A DNA stretch of 64,000 bases. It comes from Lateolabrax maculatus (lineage: Eukaryota > Chordata > Actinopteri > Acropomatiformes > Lateolabracidae). Each line of letters opens with the position of its first letter. Within the stretch, counting starts at the first letter, position 1. Where the stretch lies: assembly GCA_031216445.1 (NCBI GenBank), contig CM062219.1, positions 5,841,001 to 5,905,000 of the forward strand, in the 5' to 3' direction. Positions 51,906-62,166 of this stretch are shown piece by piece. The notes below the pieces were generated by a model. The model did not search any database, was not told the origin of the DNA, and saw nothing but the letters and a program-made list of their open reading frames with translations. Made by a program: the position numbers and the translations under genes.

Positions 51906-52875
51906 ATTTTATAGATAACTTTTAAGACTGGTGGGCCTCGAAACCCGTTACATAGAACCAAGTGCAGACGCTTTCCTCTTCGTCATTCCAACGTCAACAT
52001 TTAGTCACAGAGGTGACCACGACACTGGGATTAACTGCCTGTAGAGAACAGAGCAACAAAATCTGTTTTAAATTTATTTTAACGAGACCAAAACACGTCA
52101 GGCCAACAAGGAAATTGCAAAACATATTTCTCTCCAAGAAAACAAATTATGGACAAAGAAGACAGGCTACAGCCAGACTAGCTGCTCTGTGAGGCTGTAT
52201 TTCCATATTTAATATAAGTTTTCATTTAAATTTGATGGGGCATTTTTGCAGTGCACTCTCACCTTTAAGAGACCTTTGAATATCTCAAACCTTTCATCTC
52301 TTTGAACTGTTAATGACATGAAGGCACGATTCCTCAGAGATACAAGTAGCCCATCACACCAGAGTAATTATTGTTTTAGTTTTTTTTAATCATAAAAGTT
52401 GTCAGGTGCAAGATTTAAGTAGTTCAGAATAGGTGTTACATTACAAACAGCACTTTGTGAAGGCAATTGACTCACAGTCTTGTAGACATCCCAGTCTCAA
52501 TAAACATATGCACCAAGACCTCTTCATGCTTGACTAAAATGAAAGACATTGCCGTATATTCTTATTTTATTTTGTTTAGTTTTGTAAGGACACAATATCA
52601 TTTCAGTTAGTTTTGGGGGGTTTTAAGTCTAGTTTTAATTTTTATTTCTGCTATCTAAAATGTTTTTTCACTCAGTTGACAGTTAAGTCAAAGTGTGTCT
52701 GCCTCTGTAATCCTGTGGTGCTTACTGTAATTATACAAAAACAAAACTGGGAAGTCAAAGTTCTTACTAAGTACCACCCGCACTGCCAGGTAGACTAATG
52801 AGTTCAGTTATGCAGGAGGCTGCACAGTTTAGTCTCTCAGAAGATAAAGATTGGAACTGTAGGATTGTTAATTAG

Positions 52876-53172
52876 CAGTAGTGGAAAGTAACTGAATATA
52901 TTTAGTCAAGTACTGTACTTAAGTACAATTTGGAGGTACCTGTCTTTTACTTAAGCAAGAGGGGGTGCTGTTGTACTGAATATCAGCACGGCTGTGATTC
53001 GGTCGTAGGCACGAGGCCGCCATTTCCTGATTTTCTACTGTACAACATTTCAGAGGGAAATATTATACTTTTTACTCCACTGCATTTATTTTACTAGCTA
53101 TTTTGCAGAAATAAAACATATGATGATCTTATAAATTACAATACATTGGTAAAGATTATATCAGTGGAAATA
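52876..53172 (+). mobile_element. Family A MITE fragment with an inserted segment
   Basis: Starts CAGTAGTGGAAAGTAACTGA, runs through GTACTGTACTTAAGTACAAT, then is interrupted at about 52955-53040 by unrelated GC-richer sequence before the CATTTCAGAGGGAAATATTA block. A matching 3' end (CTTCCACAACTG) lies near 54638-54648, suggesting further insertions split the element. Confidence 0.6.
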
Positions 53173-53576
53173 ACCTCTTTGGTTTATCTGCAAAAAAAAA
53201 CAGTTGGAGTCTCCGTCACCTGTCAGTTTTTTTATCAGTTCCTCCAAAGATATTTCCTCTCTAAACTAAAAGGCTTTTTTTTCTGAATAACTGTTCTGAG
53301 GCTCAAGGGGGTAAAATTATCTAATATTTCAAACATTTCCAAAATGCAAAGAGTAGACAAAAGTCCAAAAATACAACACTTTACAAAAACAAAATACAAT
53401 CCCATCTTTTTTTTTTTCCCGTTTTTTTTTTTTTTTTTTTTTTTTTGCATTTTTAATAGACTGGGCTATGTAGGATTTTGAGTGCAGGAATTTTACTATT
53501 ACTAATACCTCCCCCCCATTTTTCTTTTTTTTTTTTTTACCCACTCATGGGCAATGGAAAAGGGAACCAATACTGC

Positions 53577-53846
53577 CCAACGTCAGCTTTTCAGCAGCCA
53601 GCAATTCCCTAGTGTGAATGTACTTTTCCTTTGTATGAGGAAGATAAATCAGTCCTGTGAGTCAGTCTGAATCTAACATGAATCCGGGGAAAATGCTCTG
53701 AGTAATGAAGACTAGACACTAAAACCAAAGGAGAAAACTTTAACGATCCAGGATGTAGGTAAGGCAAGTAAATGGGAGATGTGGTTCTGTCTGTGTTGAT
53801 ATAAGTATGACAGCGCCTCTATGTGGTGGTCACAATAAGAAGAATT
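53577..53846 (+). repeat. Family I dispersed repeat, copy 2
   Basis: GTGAGTCAGTCTGAATCTAA, ATGCTCTGAGTAATGAAGAC, AAACCAAAGGAGAAAACTTT and CTATGTGGTGGT. About 3.4 kb downstream of copy 1. Confidence 0.8.
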
Positions 53847-55785
53847 CATGGTAGCTACTTTTACTTGCAATAACTGCTTTTTTTTTAGCCACTTGGGGGC
53901 AACAGAAATATGTTGTGAACACTTTTTTTCAATACCGTCCACACAGTGATTCCAAAGCAGAACCAGAAATGATAACTGCACTGGAAAACTAGGACACACC
54001 ACTTTATGTTGGATTTTGGTAGATTTTAGTATTGATTTGGAGTCACTGTGACATATTACGTGGAAGTTATTGAAAAAATAAATAAATATTCATAAAGATG
54101 TTTATAAAAAAAATAGAAAAAGCACTTAAATCTAATATAAAGAGGTGTGTCCTATTTGTCAAATGTATTAACAATTTAGTGTCTTGCCCAAGGATCCGGG
54201 GATCAAACCACCAACCCGCTCTACCTGCTGAATCACACTCACCACTAAAGCAAAAATCCAACGCAAACAGGTGTGACGCCTTTGGACTGTGTAGTAATAA
54301 TTTCTGGTATTAAATTTCTGGTATTCCATGGAAGCAAATTATTATTATAGTAATTATAGTAATTTATTGATGATCCTGAGGTCAGCCTCCAGTGGTTTAG
54401 TGCGAGGCTCCTGGAGGTGAGCTAACCGCCCTGCTGCTGCCAACACCGGGGGAAACTGAGCAAGAAGACAACTTAAAACCAATTTCACTGCGGCCATTTA
54501 AAGGTGATAATTTCCTGTAGTTTCATCACTACAAGCAACCTCCTTTCACATTATTTTTACATTGTCCGTTTATACATTGTGATTATAAAAATATAAATTG
54601 TAGCTGCTTTAAGTAAAGGATCTTAATATTTCTTCCACAACTGTGGATTAGTGCTGACTGTGGCCACAAGGTAAATAATGATGCAACTGCAGATTTTTGC
54701 TTAGTTTCTTACTTGTTGAAGTAAATGCTGCCACTCACTGCTCTGTGTCTGCCAGAGGCCAGCCTGAACAACTCTCCAACATCATACCTCCAATATCTCC
54801 TGACTGGGACCAGCCAGGGACAACAAAAACAGAGCTTTTGTAAGGGAAAAGAGAAAAGGGAAAGGGGGGACATTTTACAGCCATGAATGTCCTGTTACTC
54901 ATCACATTCAATTACATTGTAATCTGTGGTTTTGTGTGTGTGAGTCAGGCCTTGCAGCTCATTCCCCAGTGAGTATATTGGCTGAAAAAAGTGAGGAAAG
55001 TGAGGAGAATAGGACAGAGGACATGTGCCCTATTTCCTTTTACCCTGAAAGTACAGACAAGTTGAGACAACCACACCGCTGACGCATAGATAGACACACC
55101 CCTGTGTCCATGGTATATCATTAGCTTTTACCCATATCCTATGTATTGTTACTGCTCAGTCGCACAAAGCGAAGGATTAGGCTTTGCCATTCCTCCCACC
55201 TTCTCGGGATTTGTTATATTCTCTGAAAACTCCATAATCACGAAACGTTTCCACTCTGTAATTTCAAGTTTAGTCATCAGTGTTTGGAAAATCACGGGAA
55301 ATGGGATTAGTGTGAATACCTCATCTTAGGGCTGGAGCCATTTATAAGTCACACAGGAGTGAGAAATAATCAAGACAATATGATAGTAAAAAAAAAAAAA
55401 ATCTGTTTTTGCAAAAGGTGATTTAAGCAAGTTGGCATGCAGACCACACATGATGCAATCATGTTCAGTATAAATGTGTCAGTACGTCTACAGTATATGG
55501 CTTCCCAGCACCCTCCCGGCCTCTCACGACAGTGAACACAGCACAGCCAAAAGGTCTTACATAATGGGTGGAGGAATGCTGGAGCTTTGCCGCGGACTTC
55601 TGGATCATCTCACGCTCACACAGAAAACACCCACACAAAGTGGGGCCCCGTCCACATAACACCAGAACACAATGTTTCTGCACGGCCAGGCAAAGACAAT
55701 AGAATGGTCTTTCTACTAAAAGACAGTTCAAATAATGGATAAATTACTGAATTAAGACACATTCAAGTAAACTTGGTTGCAAAAT

Positions 55786-56661
55786 TGTTTTATTGCCTAC
55801 AAAAATGTATCTAGAATTCAAAGTCATCACTGTATACATTAAATTGGTTAATAAATTAATATTGTAATACTTAACAAACAGTCTTGAAATATGTTTTCAC
55901 AGGTAAAATTAAAATATTTTGTTCTTTCTCTGCAGGTTGTGGCAAGATTTACTCTCAGTCCTTAAAAGGAACTTGAGAGACGATTTCACTCACACAGTAA
56001 AAGCCTCAAGTCATATTTCACTGATTTCACTAACTCTCTCAATGCATCATCCGCCATCATGCCAGGATCCATGATGCTTTTGTTGAGTGTAGTACCCAAA
56101 CAAATGTTGACACAACACAGATGGAATATCCACACAATAAACAGACGAAGCCACGGAGGGTACGACACCTCATGAATGGTGGTCTGTGTTGTGTGGAAAC
56201 ACAAAAGGTGGCAGGGATGCACATACAGTGCAGTGCTGGAAAGTATTCCAAAGTGGCTTAAACTAAATGTCTACAACTGTCCGTGAGTGAGATTTCATTT
56301 CCATCAGCTCATTTCAACCAAAACCTGGTTTAAAAGACAAAAACAAGCACAATAACCTTCATTTGCATCTTAAATACACAACTACAGTCCAAGATGTCAA
56401 CTTTAAATAACTTCTAAGACATTATCACATTTCAACGTTGTAAATTAAATAATAAAAACACTGATAAAATCTCACAAAACCCAGCTTTGGTGAAAACCGC
56501 ACATTATATTGCACCGTCATCGACATTCTTTTATTGTCTGAGCCCCTGGAGGCATCTCAGGTAACCTCCTCCTGCTTTTTTCCTGACACAAGTCACAGAT
56601 CGTAACTGCCATCCTTCAAGCCAGAAAACCACTTTTAGTTCAGTTCCTCAGTTCTGGATAT
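55786..56661 (-). other. Probable PTGES 3' UTR with poly(A) signal
   Basis: TTTATT at 55789-55794 (AATAAA on the minus strand) is a suitable end about 870 bases after the stop. No competing open frame. The extent is inferred. Confidence 0.5.
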
Positions 56662-56911
56662 TTAGGCGTACACTGCGACTGCAATTAGGATCTGCAGAGC
56701 CATAGAAACACAAGGTATCTGTGCGACGATGTAGGCCAGGGAACGGGTCGGTGCCCGCAGGGCGAACAGGTAGGCGATGCTGTGGAGCAAACGAGCCATG
56801 AAGAAGACCAGGAAGTGAAGGCGGGCCACAGCCAGTGAAGGTCCAGTCAAGGAGTAGATAGCACCCAGGAAGAGGAAGGGGAGGATGTTCTCCATGTCGT
56901 TCATGTGAGCT
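56662..56911 (-). CDS. ptges: PTGES exon 3 (coding part)
   Basis: Minus-strand acceptor TTTCCTATAG|A. Encodes AHMNDMENILPFLFLGAIYS through the last three membrane helices and ends ILIAVAVYA before TAA at 56662-56664. Contains the TRSLAYIVAQIP segment of the active site. Confidence 0.96.
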
Positions 56912-59119
56912 CTATAGGAAAGAAAAGCGATTTAGTCACACGCGTGTATATATACTGCACACACGCACATCTGTTTTCACTAGCCTGTAATGTTTTGACT
57001 CACTCACTATGATGCAGTGAAGAAATGTCATAGTAATTTAAGTATTTCCCCTCTTATTCCAGTGACTCATTTAAAATGATGGATTATGCTATGAAATGTT
57101 GTTGGTGAATTGGTCTTCTGGAGGGTGAGAAATCCTTGCTTACGTAACACTGTGGATTCTGTGATTCCTCGCTGGCTCATATGTTGAATTAATTCCGGGT
57201 AAGACATGCTTATTGTTCGTCTATAGCTCTTTCCTTCCTGCTTCCTCTGCACCCACTGGGTTCAAGTTTTTAATAATATTATTCAAAGGAACCTCCCTGT
57301 TAACAGCTCGTGCAGAGGCAGCACATAAGATTAAAGATAATTAGGCTTGCAGACTATTTCAGCAACTGACTGTCTGCCAATGAACAGTTTCCTGTCCCAA
57401 GTTCATAGACGATACAGGATAAACAGACGGTGAAACAGAGGGAAAAGTTTCTACTTTTCTCTAAGTAGAAAAACATCTGCCTTCCTCACGGCTTTCACAG
57501 ATCATTTGCTGACAACTTAAAACAAGGCAGTAAAGCATATCTCCTACAGGCTGCCTAAACCAATGCCATGTTGCATGTAAATGGAAAAAATGTAACTGGA
57601 AAAACATTTGCAGATTTGAGACTAAATAGTCTTATTGTTCTTATCTTTTATTTGGCACATGCAGACATATACATTGCAAAGTACCAAGCCGCAAAAACCC
57701 CAGAAGTTTCTACCAAACCTGTGAACACTAAGTATTTAATCTCTTAACCTTTTAACACAATCTGTTACTAATCAGATACATAGTGACTAAATAATAATTA
57801 TAATAGTATATCCTAATGTAGAAATTGTAGGACAAGAAGTGTACAGGATGCATGATACTATCAGTGGAGAGTACTGTACTTACGTAGGCTACAAATGAGA
57901 GGTACTTGTACTTTACTTAAGTATTTTCATTTCATCCCACTTTGTACTTCTACAGTTCCGAGGTAAGTATAGTACTTTTTACTCCACTACATTTATTTGA
58001 AGGCTATAGTTACTTTTACAAATTAACTATGTTGAGTTCATGGTGGAATGTAAGTAAGTGGTACTGTACTTAAGTACAACTTTAAGGTACTTTACTTGAG
58101 CTATTTTATTTTATGCAATTTTATACTTCTGCTCCACTACATTTTGGAAGCCAACATTGTTCTTTTTACTCCACTACATTTATTTGTTAACTTTATTTAT
58201 TTTGCAGCTTCAGATTATTAATATAAATCACTAAAATACCCACTAATCAACGGAAATGAGCTGCACCTTCACCAGCTGCAACATTAAAGTGATGATCACA
58301 TTCATGCATCAATCATATAATATATATTATTCTGATAATATAACAATGATAGTGAGTAGCCTACGTTTTGATGTTAATATTTTTGTACTTTTACTTAAGT
58401 AATATTTTGAATGCAGAACTTTTACTTGTAACAGGGTATTTCTATACCGTAGTATTGATACTTTTACTTAAGTAAAAGATCTGACTACTTCTTCCACTAC
58501 TGCCAAAAAGTAAATAAAATATTTTAAACTAGTTACTAGTAGTCTAGCCGACTAGAGAAATGCTTTTAGAATATTAACAGTATAACACAGGCCAATTTTA
58601 CTTGACTTTTACTTGTAATGGAGTATTTTTTACAGTGTGGTTTTGTAACTATTTACTAAAGTAAAGAATCTGAATACTTCCTCCACCGCTGTATTATCTA
58701 CAGTAATGGTGGTTATTAAATGATACAAATAAATGATCTCATGTTTGCAGTCTAAATAAGTATCTTTACAAAGTAAAAGCATGCATTGACTCTCTCACCT
58801 CCGGCACCTCTCCACGTCCGGATCCTCTTTGTGAAACTGCAAACCTCCGTGTCTCAGCGCGTCCTCGGGGTTTGCAAAAGCCTTTGAGGGAATAACAAAA
58901 AACTCTGCATGAGTGAAAGTCCCCCGCTGCTGAGATTAAGTCCCTAAAAAAAAAAAAAACTTTCTCCGCTTTGATCCTGCTCTTTAAATCATAGCCACTC
59001 ACCTTTTTACGCAGCCTCACTTGTCCCGTTATTATCGCTATAATGTACATTTTTATCACCAGGAGCACGCCGTAGAACACAAAACACGAGAAAACCTCAC
59101 TTCTTATCATGGCTGCCAT
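56662..59119 (-). CDS. ptges: PTGES, microsomal prostaglandin E synthase-1 (three coding exons)
   Basis: Joined exons 59003-59119, 58799-58881 and 56662-56911 give 149 residues (human: 152). The protein is a four-helix MAPEG-family membrane enzyme of the ER/nuclear envelope; mPGES-1 converts PGH2 to PGE2 using glutathione. Visible family features: helix 1 LLVIKMYIIAIITGQVRLRK; the cytosolic loop AFANPEDALRHGG with the catalytic Asp (human Asp49); DPDVERCRR; NDMENILPFLFLG with the MAPEG Asn and Glu (human Asn74, Glu77); the Arg-Ser of LRAPTRSLAY (human Arg126-Ser127) and the following Tyr. Human Arg73 is Met here. The start at 59119 has a strong context (ACCATGG); a second ATG lies three codons on. 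PTGES and GARNL3 are convergent. Confidence 0.96.
57862..58691 (+). mobile_element. Family A MITE, outer copy in PTGES intron 2
   Basis: Begins CAGTGGAGAGTACTGTACTT and ends GAATACTTCCTCCACCGCTG. A second copy interrupts it at 58039-58502. Confidence 0.7.
58039..58502 (+). mobile_element. Family A MITE, inner nested copy
   Basis: Begins CATGGTGGAATGTAAGTAAG and ends CTACTTCTTCCACTACTG, with the full set of internal blocks (TACTGTACTTAAGTACAA, CTCCACTACATTT, AAGTAAAAGATCTGA). Confidence 0.7.
58799..58881 (-). CDS. ptges: PTGES exon 2
   Basis: Minus-strand acceptor CCCTCAAAG|GCT, donor GGAG|GTGAGA. Encodes AFANPEDALRHGGLQFHKED and PDVERCR plus two bases of Arg. The first intron is only 121 bases. 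The Asp of NPED matches human Asp49, implicated in catalysis. Confidence 0.96.
59003..59119 (-). CDS. ptges: PTGES exon 1 (coding part)
   Basis: Encodes MAAMIRSEVFSCFVFYGVLL and on to GQVRLRKK, the first membrane helix and its cytosolic basic end. Donor AAG|GTGAGT on the minus strand. Phase 0 out. Confidence 0.95.
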
Positions 59120-59290
59120 GGTCTGGTTCAATTATTCCACAGTGAGCAGCGTTGAAACGGAGGAAGCGCTCTGACACCGTGCGTGCGTAAAGCTGCTGGA
59201 GAGTGAGTGTGAACCCGAGGCGAAGCTTTTTTGTACTGTCGGTGGAGCCCCCCCCCCGCCCTCCAAAAAAAAAAAAAAAAAAAAAAGATG
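59120..59290 (-). promoter_or_regulatory. PTGES 5' UTR and core promoter with GC box
   Basis: Reading toward the gene there is a poly(T) run, then GGAGGGCGGGG followed by more G (59248-59264 on the + strand), about 130 bases before the ATG, and no TATA box. The human PTGES promoter is known to be TATA-less with GC boxes bound by Egr-1 and Sp1, so the arrangement is similar. The transcription start is not determined. Confidence 0.5.
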
Positions 59291-60144
59291 ATGACAGGTT
59301 GACGGAACATAACATGACACGGAACATTTTCATTCATGATTCCCTGAATCCCAGACGAAGGAGCGGAGCCTGGCGAACCAAAATGTGTTCCCCGAGGCAA
59401 CAGAGGGGGAATTCATATCTTTCACTTAAAAAGCACAAGTAGCAATACTACTATAGAAAGACTGTACACGGTACAAGTAAAAGCCATGTATTAGACATTT
59501 TACTTCACTATATTGGCTATAAGCATCAATTTAATTAAAGTAGGGCTATCAAGAGTAAAAGTCAAAGTTTTATTCCTGATGTATTATTATGTAAGCAGTG
59601 TTTTACTGGTGTAGCTGGTAGAAGTGGAGGAAATGTTAACTACTTTGTATATTGTAGGGCATTATTTCTTCACAATACATCATTTAAAAAATAAAAATTA
59701 AAGTTTTTTCTGTGTAAAATCGTCTGAAAAGTAACCACAACTGTCAAATATACAGTATTTAGTGGAGTAATAGAATATTTCTTCTGACGAACTTTGGGAT
59801 TTTTCTTAAGAAGATGAATCTGATGAGTCTTAGTTACAGTTCTGCATAAGACAATTGTCAAAAGATTAAATCTCTCTTCAGGGCGCATAGGTTCTGACTC
59901 AGCCAGACTATCATGTTTGCGATCAGATGTCTTTACTTTTGCATATAGTGGTGGTGATACAGAGAAAATGATTTCATGTAAGACTGCTGGCACAATATGG
60001 GTTGAGAGATGGGTTGCAAAACAGGGAAAATTTCCCCTTCAGATTCTGACGGTGGCATGATGACCCCTTGGTTGCTCAACAACATAATCATCCTGTCATC
60101 ATTCTACTAAGTAAACTATTATTAAAACATTTTATTGATGACTG

Positions 60145-60604
60145 CAGTGGTGGAAAGTACAATTCTGAGGTAGTTTACTTGAGTATTTCTACTTTCTGCT
60201 ACTTTATATGGAATGGTGGAATATATATATATATAATATAAGTATTAGCAACAAAATCTAGTTTTAGTACCAAAAGTAAAAGCATTCAGAATAATATATG
60301 TTATATTACTGGATTATAATATCACTTTTATGTTGCTGCTGGTGAAAGTGGAGCTTGTTTCAATTACTTTACTGCTGGGTAGCTTAACATATAAGAATAC
60401 ATCATAATTTATTAGTGGATTTATGTTTTGTATTAATAATGACAATGAAAGTAAGTTCAAAGTAACTACTAAAGCTATCAAACAAATGTTGTGTAGTAGA
60501 AGTAAGCCTATGAAGTAGGCCTAACGTGAAACGGAAATACTTAAGGATGGCACAAGTACCTAAAAATTGTACTTAAGCACAGTAACTGAGTACTTTCACT
60601 CCAC
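60145..60604 (+). mobile_element. Family A MITE copy upstream of PTGES
   Basis: Starts CAGTGGTGGAAAGTACAATT; the far end carries the same terminal block in inverted orientation (GTACTTAAGC...GAGTACTTTCACTCCAC). Contains a short AT-repeat. Confidence 0.65.
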
Positions 60605-61187
60605 AAAAAAATGACAAAAATTTTATATGTAGCAGTCAACCCTACAAAAATGTCTCTCAGTAGCCTACATGTCCCTTAACGATCACAAACAACCAGGTAT
60701 TTCAAAAGGCACCAGCAGACAACAAGAGACACAAAACACACAAGAATTCAAAGTCCCCACGGTGGATTACGCAGCCAGAGCTCAATACAAAACACACAGT
60801 TCAGCTGCCAATGAATGAGTCCTTATCCCAACAACAACAACAACAAAACTCCACTTCTGGATCCCAGCAAGCAACAACATAACTCAGTTTGAAACTCAAT
60901 ACAACAGTTGACCAATGAAAATAAACCTAAGTGAGGCTTCTTGCATCTGACAGACAAGCGCAGTGATTCTCAGACACCTCCGAGGTTACCTCCTGGAGCT
61001 GCCATCATGATTTCTGTTTTTTAACTTAACTTTTAACGGGAATGTCCCCACAGACACCAGATTTAAAATGATGGAATACTGCAAAATACAGAGAGACTTG
61101 GCACCTGGTGGTGATAGGCTCGTGATAACTCGTTTGGCAAGGGCTTGAATGTAATGGACAGTCATATGTAAAAGTCTGGCACTCCAG

Positions 61188-61602
61188 CTTCAAAGTACAG
61201 AAGTATTAGGTAAAAGTACTTAATGTAGTCAAAGTAGGCCTACATCTGATGCGAAATATACTCCTGTTCATAATGTTATATTATTATGTTTGTTGCATTA
61301 TTGTTTTATTATTACTGATGCTTAACATTCAAGCATTTTGATATAGTAGTTTGTCAAGGTGGAGGTAATTTTAATTACTATACTGTTGCACCTAACGTTA
61401 ATCATATTTTATAAAATTACTCTATGTTTTTCTTTATTTAAAATCTTAATCTGAAAAGTAATCAGTAACTCCATCTGTCAGACAAATGTAGTGAAGTTAA
61501 AAGTATATTTTTCTCTGAAAGTGGAGTAGAGGTATAAAGTAGTAGAAAATTGAAATACTGAAGTAAAGTACACTTGAGTAAATGTGTTACTTTCCACCAC
61601 AG
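61188..61602 (-). mobile_element. Family A MITE copy
   Basis: Read on the minus strand it begins CTGTGGTGGAAAGTAACACA and continues through TTTACTCAAGTGTACTTTAC. A 3' fragment of another copy (61620-61710, ending ACTTCTTCCACCACTG) follows directly. Confidence 0.7.
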
Positions 61603-61619
61603 CTTAAGTTAGATTTTGA

Positions 61620-61710
61620 ATGCAGGCTTTCACTTGTGATAGTGTATTTCTATACTGTCGTCTAACTACTTTCACTTAAATAAAAGATCTGAATACTTCT
61701 TCCACCACTG
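61620..61710 (+). mobile_element. Family A MITE 3' fragment
   Basis: Shares TTTTGAATGCAGG...ACTTGT and the end AAGATCTGAATACTTCTTCC with the copy ending at 58502. Confidence 0.65.
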
Positions 61711-61912
61711 GATAACAGCAGATCAGTGATACAATTTGCAACTAAACTCAAAAACAAAAATATTGATCTAATACAGAGGATATTTGTAGAGAAACAACAA
61801 ACTTCACTCACATCTTATTTCTCCTCAACACCAATTACCACGTTTATTGCAAATACACCACATTTCCTGTGTATTTCATCATGTTTGTTTACATGTTGCT
61901 GTTGGTCGAGTG

Positions 61913-62166
61913 TCAGCCATCAGCCGCCTGTGTCTGCCAGTCCAAAGTGAGCGAGCTGCCTGAGCTGGTGTCGTCACAGCAGTCCTCAGCATCAGAGAAG
62001 GAGGACATGTAGTGGAGGCCGGTCACACTGTGGTAGCCTCCCTGGAGCATCTGTGGGTAGGTGGTGAGCTCCATGGCCCTGCGGCCAGTCCTGCTTACCC
62101 TCACAGTCCACATGTCAACCAGCTGGGAACACATGGCACAGCCCATTGTGGTGTGTGCAAACAGAT
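61913..62166 (-). CDS. Probable last coding exon of an unrecognised gene
   Basis: On the minus strand an acceptor (CCATCTCCAG, ending at 62167) opens a frame of about 84 codons ending in TGA at 61913-61915. AATAAA follows on the minus strand at 61843-61848, about 65 bases later. An in-frame ATG at 62146 has a strong context (ACAATGG) and begins MGCAMC, a pattern compatible with N-myristoylation and palmitoylation. The C-terminus is acidic and Ser-rich (DAEDCCDDTSSGSSLTLDW). GC content and codon use are coding-like compared with the flanks. I do not recognise the family and saw no convincing upstream exon in the window. It could be a 78-codon single-exon CDS with a 5' UTR intron, or the end of a larger protein. 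Confidence 0.5.

Larger units (their letters stand above)
51091..55785. other. Convergent intergenic region between GARNL3 and PTGES
   Basis: Holds a C13-T14 run, a LINE fragment (51640-51905, minus), pieces of a family A element (52876-53172 and about 54605-54648), a family I repeat copy (53577-53846) and T-runs at 53408-53446 and 53527-53540. No gene seen. Confidence 0.5.
56912..58798 (-). other. PTGES intron 2
   Basis: 1.9 kb; its promoter-proximal half is a family A MITE with a second copy of the same family inside it (57862-58691 and 58039-58502). The other half has no recognised feature. Confidence 0.6.
59330..61842. other. Intergenic region upstream of PTGES, rich in family A MITEs
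   Basis: Degraded or complete family A copies cover much of it (about 59430-59640, 60145-60604, 61188-61602, 61620-61710). The remainder shows no exon. Confidence 0.5.

Noticed and set aside
53235..53544. Lys-rich minus-strand frames
   Set aside because: Translations of poly(T) runs, not genes.
59119..59131. Start of PTGES four codons upstream (TTG in frame)
   Set aside because: The upstream codon is not ATG; the ATG at 59119 has a strong ACCATGG context and gives a length close to the human enzyme.
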